Below, piece after piece: positions 33,515 to 42,499 of a DNA stretch of 64,000 nucleotides (position 1 is the first letter of the stretch; every line of letters begins with the position of its first letter). The stretch comes from Kribbella soli (GTDB lineage Bacteria > Actinomycetota > Actinomycetes > Propionibacteriales > Kribbellaceae): assembly GCF_004331345.1 (NCBI RefSeq), contig NZ_SJJZ01000003.1, positions 124,001-188,000 on the forward strand, given 5' to 3'. A program made the translations under genes and the position numbers. The notes under the pieces are model-generated. The model was not told the DNA's origin. It searched no databases and worked only from the letters and a program-made list of their open reading frames with translations.

Positions 33515-34929
33515 GACTTCATTGTCTCCAATGCGTTCAGGTGTTCCCGCACCCGGGTCGCCGCCTTGCCACCCGAGGCCACACACGCGGCGATCCCGAC
33601 GCCCCGGTACGCCGCACCGCACACCGCCAGTCCGGGTACGTCGGCCACCGCGGCCTCCACCCGGTCGACGCGATCCAGGTGGCCGACGGCGTACTGCGGA
33701 AGACCACCGCCCCACCGTGTCACCAACGACCCGACCACCTCGGCCTGCAGGCCGATCGCCGTGCGCAGATCCGCGACCGCGAGCTGAACCAGCTCCTCGT
33801 CGGACCGCTGCAGCACGTACTCCTCACCGAGCCGCCCGACCGAGGCACGCAGTACCGCGAGCTCTCCCCCGGCCTCCGCGGACCACGCCCACTTGGCGTG
33901 CGAGTACGTCGACGCCTTGATCGTCCGGCCCTCCACCGACGGCACCAGGAACCCGGACCCGTTGGCATCCGACGGCCAGTCCCGCTTCCGGACGGCGAGC
34001 GTGACGATCGCCATGCTCGCGTACTCCACCGCCGCCAGCTCGGTCGATGCCGCGGGCGCCAGCTCCCCCAGCATCCGTCCCGCCGGAGCAGCCGGTACGG
34101 CGACCACGACCGCATCCGCCGAGAGGTACGTCGGCGCGGGCACCGGTCCCGCCTCCAGCTCGAACCCGTCGGCGGTCCGCGAGATCCGGCGTACGGCGAG
34201 CTTGGTGCGGATCTCGACGCCGCGGGCGGTCAGGTCCTGCTCGAGAGCGCCGATCAGGCGGTTGATGCCGCCGACGATGCCCGCGAACACCGGCTGGCCG
34301 GCGCGCTTCTGGCCCAGTTCGCGGAGCTCGGCCGTGGCGGCGAGCAGGCTCGGCGCGGTCCGCAGCTTCGCGTACAGGTCGGGTACGGCGGCGGCGAGCG
34401 AGATCTCGTCGGCCTTCCCGGCGTACACCCCGCCGAGCAGCGGGTCGATCAGCTTGTCGGTCACCGCAGACCCCATGCGCTCGGCGACGAACCGCCCGAT
34501 CGCCACGTCCTCCGTCAGCGCAGGCGCGGGCAGCTCGGCCTCGTGCGCGACCTGCTCGGCGGCCGCATCCCCGAGTACGTCGGCGGTCGCGGCCGGATCC
34601 ACCGGGACGCCCATCACGGTCGGCGGGATCGCGCGGATCCGGTCGCCGACCCACAGCCCGGCCGAGGTCGTTGCCGGATGCACCAGATCGTCCCCGAGCC
34701 CGACGGCCCGGATCAGCTCCACCGCCTCCGGCCGCCGCGCCAGCACCGACTCGGCGCCGAGGTCGACCGGCACACCCTCGATCGCGTCCCCGGCCAGCTT
34801 CCCGCCGAGCCGCGGCGACCCTTCGAGGACCGTGATCCGCGGCGGGTTCGGCCCGGTCGCGAGCGCATGCGCCGCCGCCAGCCCACTGATCCCGCCACCG
34901 ACCACGACCACCCGGCTCACGCCGTTCAC
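33511..34929 (-). CDS. hemY: Coproporphyrinogen III oxidase (HemY/CgoX type, FAD)
   Basis: Oxidises coproporphyrinogen III to coproporphyrin III using FAD and O2 at the membrane face. The 472-residue flavoprotein has the FAD motif [15 protein letters not shown] at residues 7-22, the second motif [20 protein letters not shown], a central substrate domain and the C-terminal FAD motif [18 protein letters not shown]. Paired with hemQ it is best read as the coproporphyrin-pathway enzyme, historically annotated as protoporphyrinogen oxidase (hemG/hemY). GTG 34929 overlaps the upstream GNAT stop by 4 bp. Confidence 0.93.
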   Translation of the reverse strand: MNGVSRVVVVGGGISGLAAAHALATGPNPPRITVLEGSPRLGGKLAGDAIEGVPVDLGAESVLARRPEAVELIRAVGLGDDLVHPATTSAGLWVGDRIRAIPPTVMGVPVDPAATADVLGDAAAEQVAHEAELPAPALTEDVAIGRFVAERMGSAVTDKLIDPLLGGVYAGKADEISLAAAVPDLYAKLRTAPSLLAATAELRELGQKRAGQPVFAGIVGGINRLIGALEQDLTARGVEIRTKLAVRRISRTADGFELEAGPVPAPTYLSADAVVVAVPAAPAGRMLGELAPAASTELAAVEYASMAIVTLAVRKRDWPSDANGSGFLVPSVEGRTIKASTYSHAKWAWSAEAGGELAVLRASVGRLGEEYVLQRSDEELVQLAVADLRTAIGLQAEVVGSLVTRWGGGLPQYAVGHLDRVDRVEAAVADVPGLAVCGAAYRGVGIAACVASGGKAATRVREHLNALETMKS

Positions 34930-35432
34930 TCGGACTCCAAGCTCAACTCGTACTTCTTGCCCGGCCCGAGGTCGGTGCTGCTGCTGCCGACAGGGCGGAA
35001 CCCGGTGCGCGTCAGCACCGCCTGCGAGGCGCCGTTGTGGTCCGAGGCCCCGGCCGTCAGCGCGGTCAGCCCGTAGTCGGTCCGTGCGACCTCGATGATC
35101 GCCCGCACGGCCGCCGTCGCGAGGCCCTTTCCGGCCCATTTCTCGGCGATCCGGTAGCCCAGCTCGGCCGATCCGTTCACAAGGTCCATCAGGTTCACCC
35201 GGCCGACCACCGCCCCGGTGCCGTCGACCAGCACGTGGAAGCGGCAGACGTCTGCCTCCTGCTCGGCGAGCAGGGCGGCGTGCCGAGTCGCGTAGTCCGT
35301 GAAGAACTCGTCGCCGCGGTCCCAGATCCACGAGGCGAAGTACTGCCGGTTCTCCCGCTCGAAGGCGAGTACGGCGTCGGCGTGGTCCGCTCGCAGCGGC
35401 TCCAGGGTGACGTCGTAGTCAGGCAGGTACAT
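34926..35432 (-). CDS. GNAT N-acetyltransferase inserted in the heme operon
   Basis: A 168-residue RimJ/RimL-type [24 protein letters not shown], the acceptor-side [13 protein letters not shown], then the acetyl-CoA loop [13 protein letters not shown] and the closing strand [15 protein letters not shown]. It resembles ribosomal-protein or Ala-type acetyltransferases, acceptor unknown. ATG 35432 overlaps the end of hemE by 14 bp, and its stop overlaps hemY by 4 bp. It is therefore translated with the heme genes, although no heme role is known for this family. Confidence 0.9.
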   Translation of the reverse strand: MYLPDYDVTLEPLRADHADAVLAFERENRQYFASWIWDRGDEFFTDYATRHAALLAEQEADVCRFHVLVDGTGAVVGRVNLMDLVNGSAELGYRIAEKWAGKGLATAAVRAIIEVARTDYGLTALTAGASDHNGASQAVLTRTGFRPVGSSSTDLGPGKKYELSLESE

Positions 35433-36489
35433 GGGCCGACTTCGTCTGCACGTACTGCGTGATCCGGCGCAACACCTCGGGATCGGCGTTCGGCGGGACG
35501 CCGTGGCCGAGGTTGAAGATGTGACCGGGGGCCGCCTTGCCCTCGGCGAGGATCCGGTCGATCTCCGGCTCGATCGTCTCCCACCCCGTGAACAGCAGGG
35601 CGGGGTCGAGGTTGCCCTGGACCGGCTTCGGGGCGCCGCCGGCGGCAGTAATCCGGCGTACGGCCTCGTCCAGCGGGACGCGCCAGTCGACGCCGACGAC
35701 ATCGGCCCCGGCCTCGCTCATCAGACCGAGCAGCTCACCGGTGTTCACGCCGAAGTGCACCCGCGGTACGCCGTACTCCTTCATCGCCTCGAACACCTTC
35801 GCCGAGTGCGGCTGCACGAACCGCTCGTAGTCCCGCGGCGACAACCCGCCGGCCCACGAGTCGAACAACTGGATCGCCGACGCGCCGGCCTCGACCTGGA
35901 CCGACAGGAACGCGATCGCGACATCGGCCAGCCGGTCCGCCAGCGCGTGCCACAGGTCGGGCTGACCGTGCATCATCGCCTTGGTCTTCGCGAAGTCCTT
36001 GCTCGGCCCACCCTCGACCAGGTACGACGCGAGCGTGAACGGCGCGCCCGCGAACCCGATCAACGGCGTACCGCCGAGCTCGGAGACGAGCTGCTGGATC
36101 GCCTCGGTGGTGAACGGCACGTCGGCCGCGGTGACCGGGCGGACCGCCGCTACCCCGACGGCGTCCCGGATCGGGTCCGCCGACACCGGGCCGATGCCAG
36201 GCTTGATCTCGATGTCGTAACCGGCGAACTGGAGTGGGGTGACGATGTCGGAGAAGAAGATCGCCGCGTCGACGCCGTAACGGCGGACCGGCTGCAGCGT
36301 TATCTCGACGACGAGGTCGGGCCGCATACAGGACTCGAGCATCGTGGTGCCCTCGCGCACCGCACGATATTCGGGCAGCGCCCGCCCGGCCTGTCGCATG
36401 AACCACACCGGAGTGTGCGGCACCGGCTCACCCCGGGCGGCGAGCAGATAGGCGGAACGGTCCGGAGTGGAGAGTGGCGTCACTGGCAC
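35419..36489 (-). CDS. hemE: Uroporphyrinogen decarboxylase
   Basis: Removes four carboxyl groups from uroporphyrinogen III to give coproporphyrinogen III. The 356-residue TIM-barrel enzyme has the N-terminal signature [16 protein letters not shown] with catalytic Arg residues, [16 protein letters not shown] with the essential Asp, [17 protein letters not shown] and the C-terminal [17 protein letters not shown] 36489 is the start. It leads the minus-strand heme operon hemE-GNAT-hemY-hemQ-VOC. Confidence 0.96.
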   Translation of the reverse strand: MPVTPLSTPDRSAYLLAARGEPVPHTPVWFMRQAGRALPEYRAVREGTTMLESCMRPDLVVEITLQPVRRYGVDAAIFFSDIVTPLQFAGYDIEIKPGIGPVSADPIRDAVGVAAVRPVTAADVPFTTEAIQQLVSELGGTPLIGFAGAPFTLASYLVEGGPSKDFAKTKAMMHGQPDLWHALADRLADVAIAFLSVQVEAGASAIQLFDSWAGGLSPRDYERFVQPHSAKVFEAMKEYGVPRVHFGVNTGELLGLMSEAGADVVGVDWRVPLDEAVRRITAAGGAPKPVQGNLDPALLFTGWETIEPEIDRILAEGKAAPGHIFNLGHGVPPNADPEVLRRITQYVQTKSAHVPA

Positions 36490-36593
36490 ACAGCGATGAT
36501 CCCACGCTGTGATCGGCGCTCGGTGACCCGGTCGCGTCTGGCATACACACAGCTACCGGCGCGTCTTAGCGGGCGGCGGTGAGTAATCAGTCG

Positions 36594-36599
36594 TAGGCT
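36594..36599 (+). promoter_or_regulatory. Candidate -10 box (TAGGCT) for the DUF3000-rnd operon
   Basis: TAGGCT ends 6 nt before ATG 36606, in the 116-bp divergent gap with hemE. The spacing indicates a leaderless start; the -35 region (GGGCGG) is poor. Confidence 0.4.
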
Positions 36600-36605
36600 G
36601 CCGAC

Positions 36606-37208
36606 ATGGGTGCCCGCAAGCAGGTCGACGCGCCACCCGCGGAGTTCGCCGAGGCAGTCTCGCAATTACGAGGTGCCCGGTTCCGGCCCGAGGTTTTCGT
36701 CGAGGAGATGCCCGCACCGCAGCGGATCGCACCGCATGCGGCGGCGGTCAGCGCTGACGTGACGGTCGACGGTGACGATGTCGCCACCGGCCGTCTGGTC
36801 GTCCTCTACGACCCGGCCGGGAACGACGCCTGGCAGTCGACCTTCCGCTGTGTCGCATACGTGCGCGCCGCCGTCGAACCGGAGATGGTGACCGACGCGC
36901 TGCTCGGTGGCGTGGGCTGGACCTGGCTGATGGAGGCCCTGGCGGACCGCGGTGCCGACTTCCTGGCTCCGAGCGGTACCGTCACCAGGGTGGTTTCCGA
37001 AAGCTTCGGCGGCATGGCCGACGACGACGCGACGGCGGAGATCGAGATCCGCGCGTCCTGGAGTCCCGTGCCCGGCCCCGGTGGGCAGGTGGACGTGACC
37101 CGGCACGCCGAGGCGTGGGGCGAGGTGCTGTGTACGGCGGCCGGACTGCCGCCGGTGCCGCCGGGGGTGGTCGCGATGCCGACCCGGCGTGGACAGCGGG
37201 GCCGATGA
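36606..37208 (+). CDS. DUF3000 domain protein
   Basis: A 200-residue cytoplasmic protein of the actinobacterial DUF3000 family: FAEAVSQLRGARFRPEV at the start, AYVRAAVEPEMVTDALLGGVGWTWLMEALA in the centre, and HAEAWGEVLCTAAGLPP at the end. Function is unknown, but the family is almost always next to rnd and hemE, as here. ATG 36606; the stop overlaps the rnd ATG (ATGA). Confidence 0.88.
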   Translation: MGARKQVDAPPAEFAEAVSQLRGARFRPEVFVEEMPAPQRIAPHAAAVSADVTVDGDDVATGRLVVLYDPAGNDAWQSTFRCVAYVRAAVEPEMVTDALLGGVGWTWLMEALADRGADFLAPSGTVTRVVSESFGGMADDDATAEIEIRASWSPVPGPGGQVDVTRHAEAWGEVLCTAAGLPPVPPGVVAMPTRRGQRGR

Positions 37209-38461
37209 GCCCAGCTGACACCCAGCCGTCCGCCCCGGACGACCCCATTGCGAACCTGCCCCTGCTCGAGCTCAGGGACGGGTTGTCGGAGGTGATCGAC
37301 TCCGATCCCGCGCTCACCGACACCGTCGAAGCGTTCCGGTCCGGCACCGGTCCGGTGGCTGTCGACGCCGAGCGTGCGTCCGGCTACCGGTACTCCCACC
37401 GCGCGTACCTGGTCCAGCTGCGGCGTGAGGGCTCCGGCTCCGCGCTCGTCGACCCGATCCCGTTCGGCGACCTGTCCGCGCTCGGCGACGCGATCGTCGA
37501 CACCGAGTGGATCATCCACGCCGCGAACCAGGATCTGGCCTGCCTGGCCGAGGTCGGGATGGTGCCGCGGCAGGTGTTCGACACCGAACTCGCCGGCCGC
37601 CTGCTCGGGTACCCGAAGGTGGGCCTCGCCTCGCTCGTGAGCGAAGTACTCGGCTACCGGATGCGCAAGGAGCACTCCGCGGCCGACTGGTCCACCCGGC
37701 CGCTCCCGGCGCCCTGGCTGGTGTACGCCGCCCTGGACGTCGAGATGCTGATCGAGCTGCGGAACGCGATCGAGCAGGAGCTGCGCCGCGAAGGCAAGTG
37801 GGACTGGGCGGAGCAGGAGTTCGCCGCGATCCTGGACGCTCCCCCGCGGGAGCCGAAGCCGGACCCATGGCGCCGTACGTCGGGCATGCACCGCGTCCGG
37901 AACCGCCGCAGCCTGGCCACCGTCCGGGCGCTGTGGGAGGCCCGGGACCAGATCGCCGAGTCCGCCGACATCTCCCCCGGCCGGGTGCTGCCGGACGCCG
38001 CGATCGTCGAGGCAGCGTCCGCGATGCCGACCGACCGCGACACGCTGCAGAAGCTCACCGCCTTCAAAGGCCGCGGCGCCCACCGGCACATGCGGACCTG
38101 GTGGGAGGCGATCGACCACGCCCGCAAGCTCCCCGACTCCGAACTCCCCAAGCAGGGCCCGAGGTACGACGGCCCGCCACCGGCCCGCGCCTGGGCCGAC
38201 CGCGACCCGGACGCCGCCGCCCGCTTGTCGGCCGCCCGCGCCGGGGTCGCCGAGATCGCCGAGGCCCACCGCCTCCCCACGGAGAACCTGCTCGCCCCGG
38301 ACACGATCCGCCGCCTGGCCTGGTCCCCACCACCAGACGTGAGCCTCGAAGTGGTCACCACGTTCCTGCGCGACCACCACGCCCGCGACTGGCAGATCGC
38401 CCTCACCTCGGAAGTCCTCACCGAAGCAATGACCTCCGAGGCAAAGAAACCCCTCGACTAG
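37205..38461 (+). CDS. rnd: Ribonuclease D-like 3'-5' exonuclease
   Basis: A 418-residue DEDDy exonuclease that trims RNA 3' ends. The catalytic domain (about 15-215) shows VAVDAERASGYRYSHRAYLVQL (Asp, Glu), IIHAANQDLACLAEVGM (Asp) and the Tyr-x3-Asp motif (VYAALDVEMLIEL). An HRDC domain follows (about 230-310, NRRSLATVRALWEARDQIAE), then a C-terminal helical region ending near 415. The second position of the first motif is Ala-Glu rather than Thr-Glu, which actinobacterial members commonly show. Coupled to DUF3000. Confidence 0.92.
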   Translation: MSPADTQPSAPDDPIANLPLLELRDGLSEVIDSDPALTDTVEAFRSGTGPVAVDAERASGYRYSHRAYLVQLRREGSGSALVDPIPFGDLSALGDAIVDTEWIIHAANQDLACLAEVGMVPRQVFDTELAGRLLGYPKVGLASLVSEVLGYRMRKEHSAADWSTRPLPAPWLVYAALDVEMLIELRNAIEQELRREGKWDWAEQEFAAILDAPPREPKPDPWRRTSGMHRVRNRRSLATVRALWEARDQIAESADISPGRVLPDAAIVEAASAMPTDRDTLQKLTAFKGRGAHRHMRTWWEAIDHARKLPDSELPKQGPRYDGPPPARAWADRDPDAAARLSAARAGVAEIAEAHRLPTENLLAPDTIRRLAWSPPPDVSLEVVTTFLRDHHARDWQIALTSEVLTEAMTSEAKKPLD

Positions 38462-38940
38462 GCCTCCGGGCGATACAGCGAGCTCTGCACGTACTCCATC
38501 GCCTTCAGGAACGTCTCGTCGCCGAGTCGTCGGATCAGCTCCTGCTCGTCGACGGCCTCGATCCGGGTGTGGACCCAGTAGAGGTTGCCGTACGCGTCGT
38601 GCACCCGGCCGACCACGTCACCCCAGAACAGGTGCGTCGGCTCGGTCACCACGGTGCCCCCGGCGGCCACGACCTTCTCCAGCGTCTCGTGCACGTCCGG
38701 CACGTACAGCCGCAGGAACGCCTGCCTCGGCGGCCATCCGGGATGGTCGAACATCATCACGACCGAGTCGCCGATCCGCATCTCGGCGTGCTGGATGAAC
38801 CCGTCCGGCCCCACCACCCGGCCACCCAGATCAACCGCGTCGAACGCGGCCGCCAGGAAGTCCATCAGCCCGGCGGTGTCGTGCCCGATGATCCACGGCG
38901 TCACGCTGTGGTAGCCCTCGGGGATCGGGTTCACCGTCAT
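38458..38940 (-). CDS. VOC-family protein (PhnB-like)
   Basis: A 160-residue protein with the PhnB/YdeC-like VOC pattern: YHSVTPWIIGHDTAGLMDFL, HAEMRIGDSVVMMFDHP and the closing GDVVGRVHDAYGNLYWVHT. It is probably a small-molecule-binding or modifying protein; substrate unknown. ATG 38940 has AGGAGCAGGAC upstream. It converges with rnd, overlapping its stop by 4 bp. Confidence 0.85.
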   Translation of the reverse strand: MTVNPIPEGYHSVTPWIIGHDTAGLMDFLAAAFDAVDLGGRVVGPDGFIQHAEMRIGDSVVMMFDHPGWPPRQAFLRLYVPDVHETLEKVVAAGGTVVTEPTHLFWGDVVGRVHDAYGNLYWVHTRIEAVDEQELIRRLGDETFLKAMEYVQSSLYRPEA

Positions 38941-39003
38941 GTCCTGCTCCTCAGGTCGTTGTAGAACCCAACGCTAGAAGCAGAACAGGACAGGATCAGT
39001 CCT

Positions 39004-40218
39004 CTACTCCACCAGGATCTCGTCGGCGGTTGTCAGGTCTTGCCGGATGTGGTCGCGGAGGGTGAGGACGATCTGGAGTGCGCCGAGGAGGATCACGGTT
39101 GCGATGACGGCGAAGATCTGGCGGTAGCTGAGCAGGCTGACGAGCAGACTGCCGAGAGCCAGCGAGATCGCCTGTGGGGTGGACACGAGCACTTCGACCG
39201 CGGTCGACACCCGGCCGATGAGGTGTTTCGGCGAGCGGCGCTGCATCAGCGTGGTGAAGGAGACGAAGGTCCAGGGCAACCCGAGACCGCAGATGGCTGC
39301 ACCGACCAGCACCACCGCGATCGTGGGCGCGGCGATACAGACCACGGTGGCGACGGCCAGCACCGTCAGACCAAGAGCACAGCTGAGGATTTCACCGAGG
39401 CGGCGTACGGCGCGGCCGGCGGTGAGACCGCCGATGATCGCTCCGACGCCCTGACAGGTCACGAAGACACCCGAGAAGGTCGGCGGCTTACCGAACGCGT
39501 CCATCAGCGCGTAGATCGACGACTCGAAGAAGCCGATGACGAGGATCGAGATCGCGAGTCCGACGAGGACGTGACGGAGCACCCGGTCGCCGGTCAGGAA
39601 GCGAACGCCGGCCAGGACGTCCTCCCGGAAACTGTGTTTCTCCGGAGCAGGCGGCTCGGTGACCTTGATGGTCGCGATCAGCACTCCGGCCACGGCGAAC
39701 GTGGTCGCGTCGACCACAGCGACCAGCCACCCGCCCGCGGTCGCGAAGATCGCGGCGCCGACCAGCGGGCCGAACAACCGATAGCCCTCCTTGATCGTGG
39801 CAAGGCTGGAGTTGGCATCGACGAGCAGGTCGTCGGGCAGCATGTCCTTCAGCAGCCCGTTGACTGCTGCGGGCAGTACGACGAACGAGACGCCGTACAG
39901 GAAGGCGACCAGCCAGATCAGCCACACGTCCCCCTCGTCCCGCACGAGCACGAGTGGCAGCACCGCGACCGCGCTGGCGAAGTTGCCCCAGACCAGGATC
40001 GCCTTGCGGGGCAGCCGGTCCACCCAGACACCGAGCAGCGGGGCGCCGAGCGCCGGCAGAACCATGAAGAAGAACGTCAGGCCGGCGAGCGCGTTGGACC
40101 CGGTGAGCGTCTTCACCCACATGCTCAGCACCAGCAACATCACGGAGTCGCCGAGCATCGACGTACTCAGCCCACCGAACAGGCGCGGGAACCCGGGCTG
40201 CGCGAACAGCTTCCTCAT
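39004..40218 (-). CDS. MFS transporter coupled to an ArsR-type regulator
   Basis: A 404-residue integral membrane protein with about 12 hydrophobic segments. The MFS loop 2-3 motif appears as GVWVDRLPRKAILVWGN and a related one follows the central loop (GRAVRRLGEIL). It resembles the macrolide-efflux/enterobactin-exporter group. ATG 40218 overlaps the ArsR stop (ATGA), so repressor and exporter are translated together. The exported compound is unknown. Confidence 0.9.
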   Translation of the reverse strand: MRKLFAQPGFPRLFGGLSTSMLGDSVMLLVLSMWVKTLTGSNALAGLTFFFMVLPALGAPLLGVWVDRLPRKAILVWGNFASAVAVLPLVLVRDEGDVWLIWLVAFLYGVSFVVLPAAVNGLLKDMLPDDLLVDANSSLATIKEGYRLFGPLVGAAIFATAGGWLVAVVDATTFAVAGVLIATIKVTEPPAPEKHSFREDVLAGVRFLTGDRVLRHVLVGLAISILVIGFFESSIYALMDAFGKPPTFSGVFVTCQGVGAIIGGLTAGRAVRRLGEILSCALGLTVLAVATVVCIAAPTIAVVLVGAAICGLGLPWTFVSFTTLMQRRSPKHLIGRVSTAVEVLVSTPQAISLALGSLLVSLLSYRQIFAVIATVILLGALQIVLTLRDHIRQDLTTADEILVE

Positions 40219-40805
40219 GCCGGTTCGATTCCCGGGAAGTACGTCGGTACGCCCCAGGCGACGAACTCGCACAGCCGCGCGTTCGCCGGACGTTGCGCCG
40301 GATCCGTCAGCCGCTCGACGTGGCGGTCGAGCACCGCGTTGATCGCGGCGTTCATCTCCGCGAGCTCGTCCGCGGTCAGCCAGGCGACCATCTCGGTGTT
40401 GCTCCGCGCGGCACGCCATTCCTCAGCGTCGTCCGGCGCGCGCTGCTGCGACTCCCGCAGACGGTCGATCGCCCGCCCCATCATCACGTCCGACAACGCC
40501 TGTGCCGCGCGCCGTTCCTCGACCGACCCCGACGCATGCTCCTCGTCCCAGCGGAACCCGAGCCCGGGCACCTTCCACGGCCGCTGCCGCCCCTTCCCGC
40601 CCTCGGCCTCCACGACGAACCCGTGCTGCGCCAGCTTCCGGAGGTGCCAGGAACAGTTCGCAGGCGTCTCGTCCAGCCGATCGGCCAGCTCGGTCGCGGT
40701 CAGCGGCCCGCTGAGGGACAGCAACTCGACGATCGCCATCCGCACCGGATGGGCCAGGGCGTTCAGCTCGCGGGGGTCGCTCAGGCGACGATGCGGGTTC
40801 GGCAT
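40215..40805 (-). CDS. ArsR-family winged-helix repressor
   Basis: A 196-residue regulator. The winged-helix DNA-binding domain fills about 8-85 (ELNALAHPVRMAIVELL, TATELADRLDETPANCSWHLRKLAQHG). The C-terminal half is helical (MMGRAIDRLRESQQRA, TADELAEMNAAINAVL) and probably senses the ligand of the coupled exporter. There is no metal-binding CxC motif. ATG 40805 is fixed by a consensus promoter whose -10 ends 6 nt upstream. A perfect 16-bp palindrome between -35 and -10 strongly suggests autoregulation. Confidence 0.9.
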   Translation of the reverse strand: MPNPHRRLSDPRELNALAHPVRMAIVELLSLSGPLTATELADRLDETPANCSWHLRKLAQHGFVVEAEGGKGRQRPWKVPGLGFRWDEEHASGSVEERRAAQALSDVMMGRAIDRLRESQQRAPDDAEEWRAARSNTEMVAWLTADELAEMNAAINAVLDRHVERLTDPAQRPANARLCEFVAWGVPTYFPGIEPA

Positions 40806-40811
40806 GCATGG

Positions 40812-40840
40812 AAAGTACTCTTTCGAAAGAGTTGTTGCAA
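40812..40840 (-). promoter_or_regulatory. Promoter of the arsR-MFS operon
   Basis: Read on the minus strand, TTGCAA (40835-40840), a 17-bp spacer and TACTTT (40812-40817) are followed by 6 nt and the ATG at 40805. The transcript should be leaderless. Confidence 0.6.
40817..40832 (-). promoter_or_regulatory. Perfect palindromic operator (ACTCTTTCGAAAGAGT) of the arsR-MFS operon
   Basis: A 16-bp perfect inverted repeat lies across the promoter spacer and touches the -10 box, the usual place for an ArsR-type repressor to block RNA polymerase. The adjacent ArsR protein is the obvious candidate to bind it. Confidence 0.65.
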
Positions 40841-40896
40841 TGGATGGCAAAGAAATCGCCCGCCGCGACTGCGACGGGCGATCTGGCCGGGAGGTG

Positions 40897-41385
40897 CTAG
40901 GCCGGGAGCTGGGACTCGATGGCGGTGATTACCTCGGCGGATTCCGGTTCGGTGCGGGGGCGGAAGCGGGCGGCGACGGTGCCCTCGGGGGTGAGGAGGA
41001 ACTTCTCGAAGTTCCACTGGATGTCGCCGGACTCGCCTTCGGCGTCGGGGGTCTGGGTCAGCTCGTCGTAGAGCGGGTGCCGGCCCTCGCCGTTCACCTC
41101 GAGCTTGTCGAGCATCGGGAACGTCACGCCGTACGTCGTCGAGCAGAAGGTGTCGATCTCCTCGGCGGAACCCGGCTCCTGGCCGCCGAACTGGTTGCAC
41201 GGGGCGCCGAGCACGGTGAAGCCGCGCGACGCGTACTTCTTCTGCAGGTTCTCCAGACCCTCGTACTGCGGCGTCAGACCACACTTCGACGCCACGTTCA
41301 CGACCAGAACAGCCTTGCCCTTGTACTCGCCGAGCGAGGTCGCAGCGCCGGACAGGGTGGTCAACGGGATGTCGTACAGGCTCAT
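40897..41385 (-). CDS. Glutathione peroxidase family (thiol peroxidase)
   Basis: A 162-residue thioredoxin-fold peroxidase. The peroxidatic Cys is in VVNVASKCGLTPQYEGL, the Gln in APCNQFGGQEPG and the Trp in IQWNFEKFLL. These complete the Gln-Trp-Cys(-Asn) active site of the family. The resolving-Cys region differs from selenoenzymes, so it is likely thioredoxin- or mycothiol-linked. ATG 41385 overlaps the stop of the shrunken dienelactone hydrolase gene (ATGA). Confidence 0.92.
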   Translation of the reverse strand: MSLYDIPLTTLSGAATSLGEYKGKAVLVVNVASKCGLTPQYEGLENLQKKYASRGFTVLGAPCNQFGGQEPGSAEEIDTFCSTTYGVTFPMLDKLEVNGEGRHPLYDELTQTPDAEGESGDIQWNFEKFLLTPEGTVAARFRPRTEPESAEVITAIESQLPA

Positions 41386-41666
41386 GCTTGTCCTTGGGAG
41401 GTTGGGAGGTGTTGGGCGAGAAAGTCTTCGGTACGGCGCCACGCGGTCACCTTCGGCGCGAGCCCGACCAGGCCGGGCAGCGCGGAGCCGTAGTAGCTCA
41501 CCAGGACGTCCGGCGACGACACGGCGGGATCCGCCGCGCGCTGCTTGATGTAGTCGGAGACGCCGAAGATCTCCTGCAGCAGCAGGACTGCCGGTGCCTC
41601 GGTGTCAGCAGATCCCCACTCGTGGACCGGTAGCAGACCTGAACCGGTATCGATCTCCGATGTCAC
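41382..41666 (-). CDS. Dienelactone hydrolase remnant with two internal in-frame deletions
   Basis: A 94-residue open frame whose pieces align in order with three separate parts of dienelactone hydrolase (~235 residues). PAVLLLQEIFGVSDYIKQRA matches the N-terminal oxyanion region, DVLVSYYGSALPGL the central strand, and WRRTEDFLAQHL the C-terminal helix. The parts carrying the catalytic Cys (G-x-C-x-G-G elbow), Asp and His are missing, so it cannot hydrolyse. The frame is intact, starts at GTG 41666 overlapping the upstream stop (GTGA), and its stop overlaps the peroxidase ATG. Translation may thus be kept for coupling. A short functional relative is possible but I know of none. Confidence 0.65.
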   Translation of the reverse strand: MTSEIDTGSGLLPVHEWGSADTEAPAVLLLQEIFGVSDYIKQRAADPAVSSPDVLVSYYGSALPGLVGLAPKVTAWRRTEDFLAQHLPTSQGQA

Positions 41667-42337
41667 ACCGTGAAGCGTACGACCTCGCGCGTAACCGGCT
41701 CGGGTGCGGGTGCAGGTGCGGGCACCCACGCCTTGGTCTCGGCGATGGCGTCGAGGAGGAGCTGGTACAGGCGGGCGTCCGGATCAGGTACGCACGCCTG
41801 CGAGATGCCCTCGACCGCGCACGAGACCGCGCGGGGCGCCGTACGGCGGGCGAAGTCCGGGGTCGCGCGGCGCGAGCGGGACGTGAAGGACCGTGCCCAC
41901 TTGGTCGCCGACGGGACCGCCTCCAGCACCGCGAGCGACTCCGGCTCGATGTCGTCGAGCGGCCGGCCGTCGAGCGTGGCGAGCTGCTTCTCCCCCACCA
42001 GCAGGGCGACGGCCAGGATGTACTGGCGCTCCTGCGAGACGACCGGCAGCGCATGCTGGATGCAGCGCGCGGTCACCCGCGGTACGACGTGTGGGTCGTC
42101 CGGGGTCAGCCCGATCACCGAGGGGATCAACGGAGCCAGCCGGGACCGGCCGGAGTCCGTCGTGCAGTCGTTCACGTCGCGCGCGACGCCTGCCAGCAGC
42201 GCATGCGTACAGGACGGATGGTCCGACCACGGCTCACCGGCCAGGTAGGACGCGAACTCCATGAAGCAGGCGCCTTTACGCGGACTGCGGTGTTTCCCCC
42301 GGCTGAGGACCGGCACGGACAGATCAAGATTGTTCAT
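41663..42337 (-). CDS. Conserved actinobacterial hypothetical protein
   Basis: A 224-residue protein, apparently cytoplasmic, opening with a basic stretch (VLSRGKHRSPRKGACFMEFASYLAG). A helical middle contains several Cys/His (HPSCTHALLAGVARDVNDC, CIQHALPVVSQERQYILAV). I know similar proteins as hypothetical genes of Kribbella and Streptomyces but no function. ATG 42337 has a GGGGAG ribosome site. It is the first gene of the coupled series with the dienelactone remnant and the peroxidase. Confidence 0.75.
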   Translation of the reverse strand: MNNLDLSVPVLSRGKHRSPRKGACFMEFASYLAGEPWSDHPSCTHALLAGVARDVNDCTTDSGRSRLAPLIPSVIGLTPDDPHVVPRVTARCIQHALPVVSQERQYILAVALLVGEKQLATLDGRPLDDIEPESLAVLEAVPSATKWARSFTSRSRRATPDFARRTAPRAVSCAVEGISQACVPDPDARLYQLLLDAIAETKAWVPAPAPAPEPVTREVVRFTV

Positions 42338-42445
42338 AGAACGGCTCCCCTAGCTACCTGGCACCAGCATGCGCCGTTTCCTCCCGCATTGCCACGGGTA
42401 ACGCCTTTGTGAGCGGACGCACAGGCGTGGGTACTTTGGCGGTTC

Positions 42446-42463
42446 TGTTACCGACGGGTAGCA
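42446..42463 (+). promoter_or_regulatory. Candidate TetR-type operator upstream of the fadA-fadB operon
   Basis: TGTTACC-GACG-GGTAGCA is an imperfect inverted repeat (6 of 7 arm positions) 36 bp before the thiolase start. Size and shape fit operators of TetR-type fatty-acid regulators. No regulator gene is adjacent. Confidence 0.3.
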
Positions 42464-42499
42464 TCGGGGTAGCTTTCCCGACCCCAGAGGAGGGCCCTC

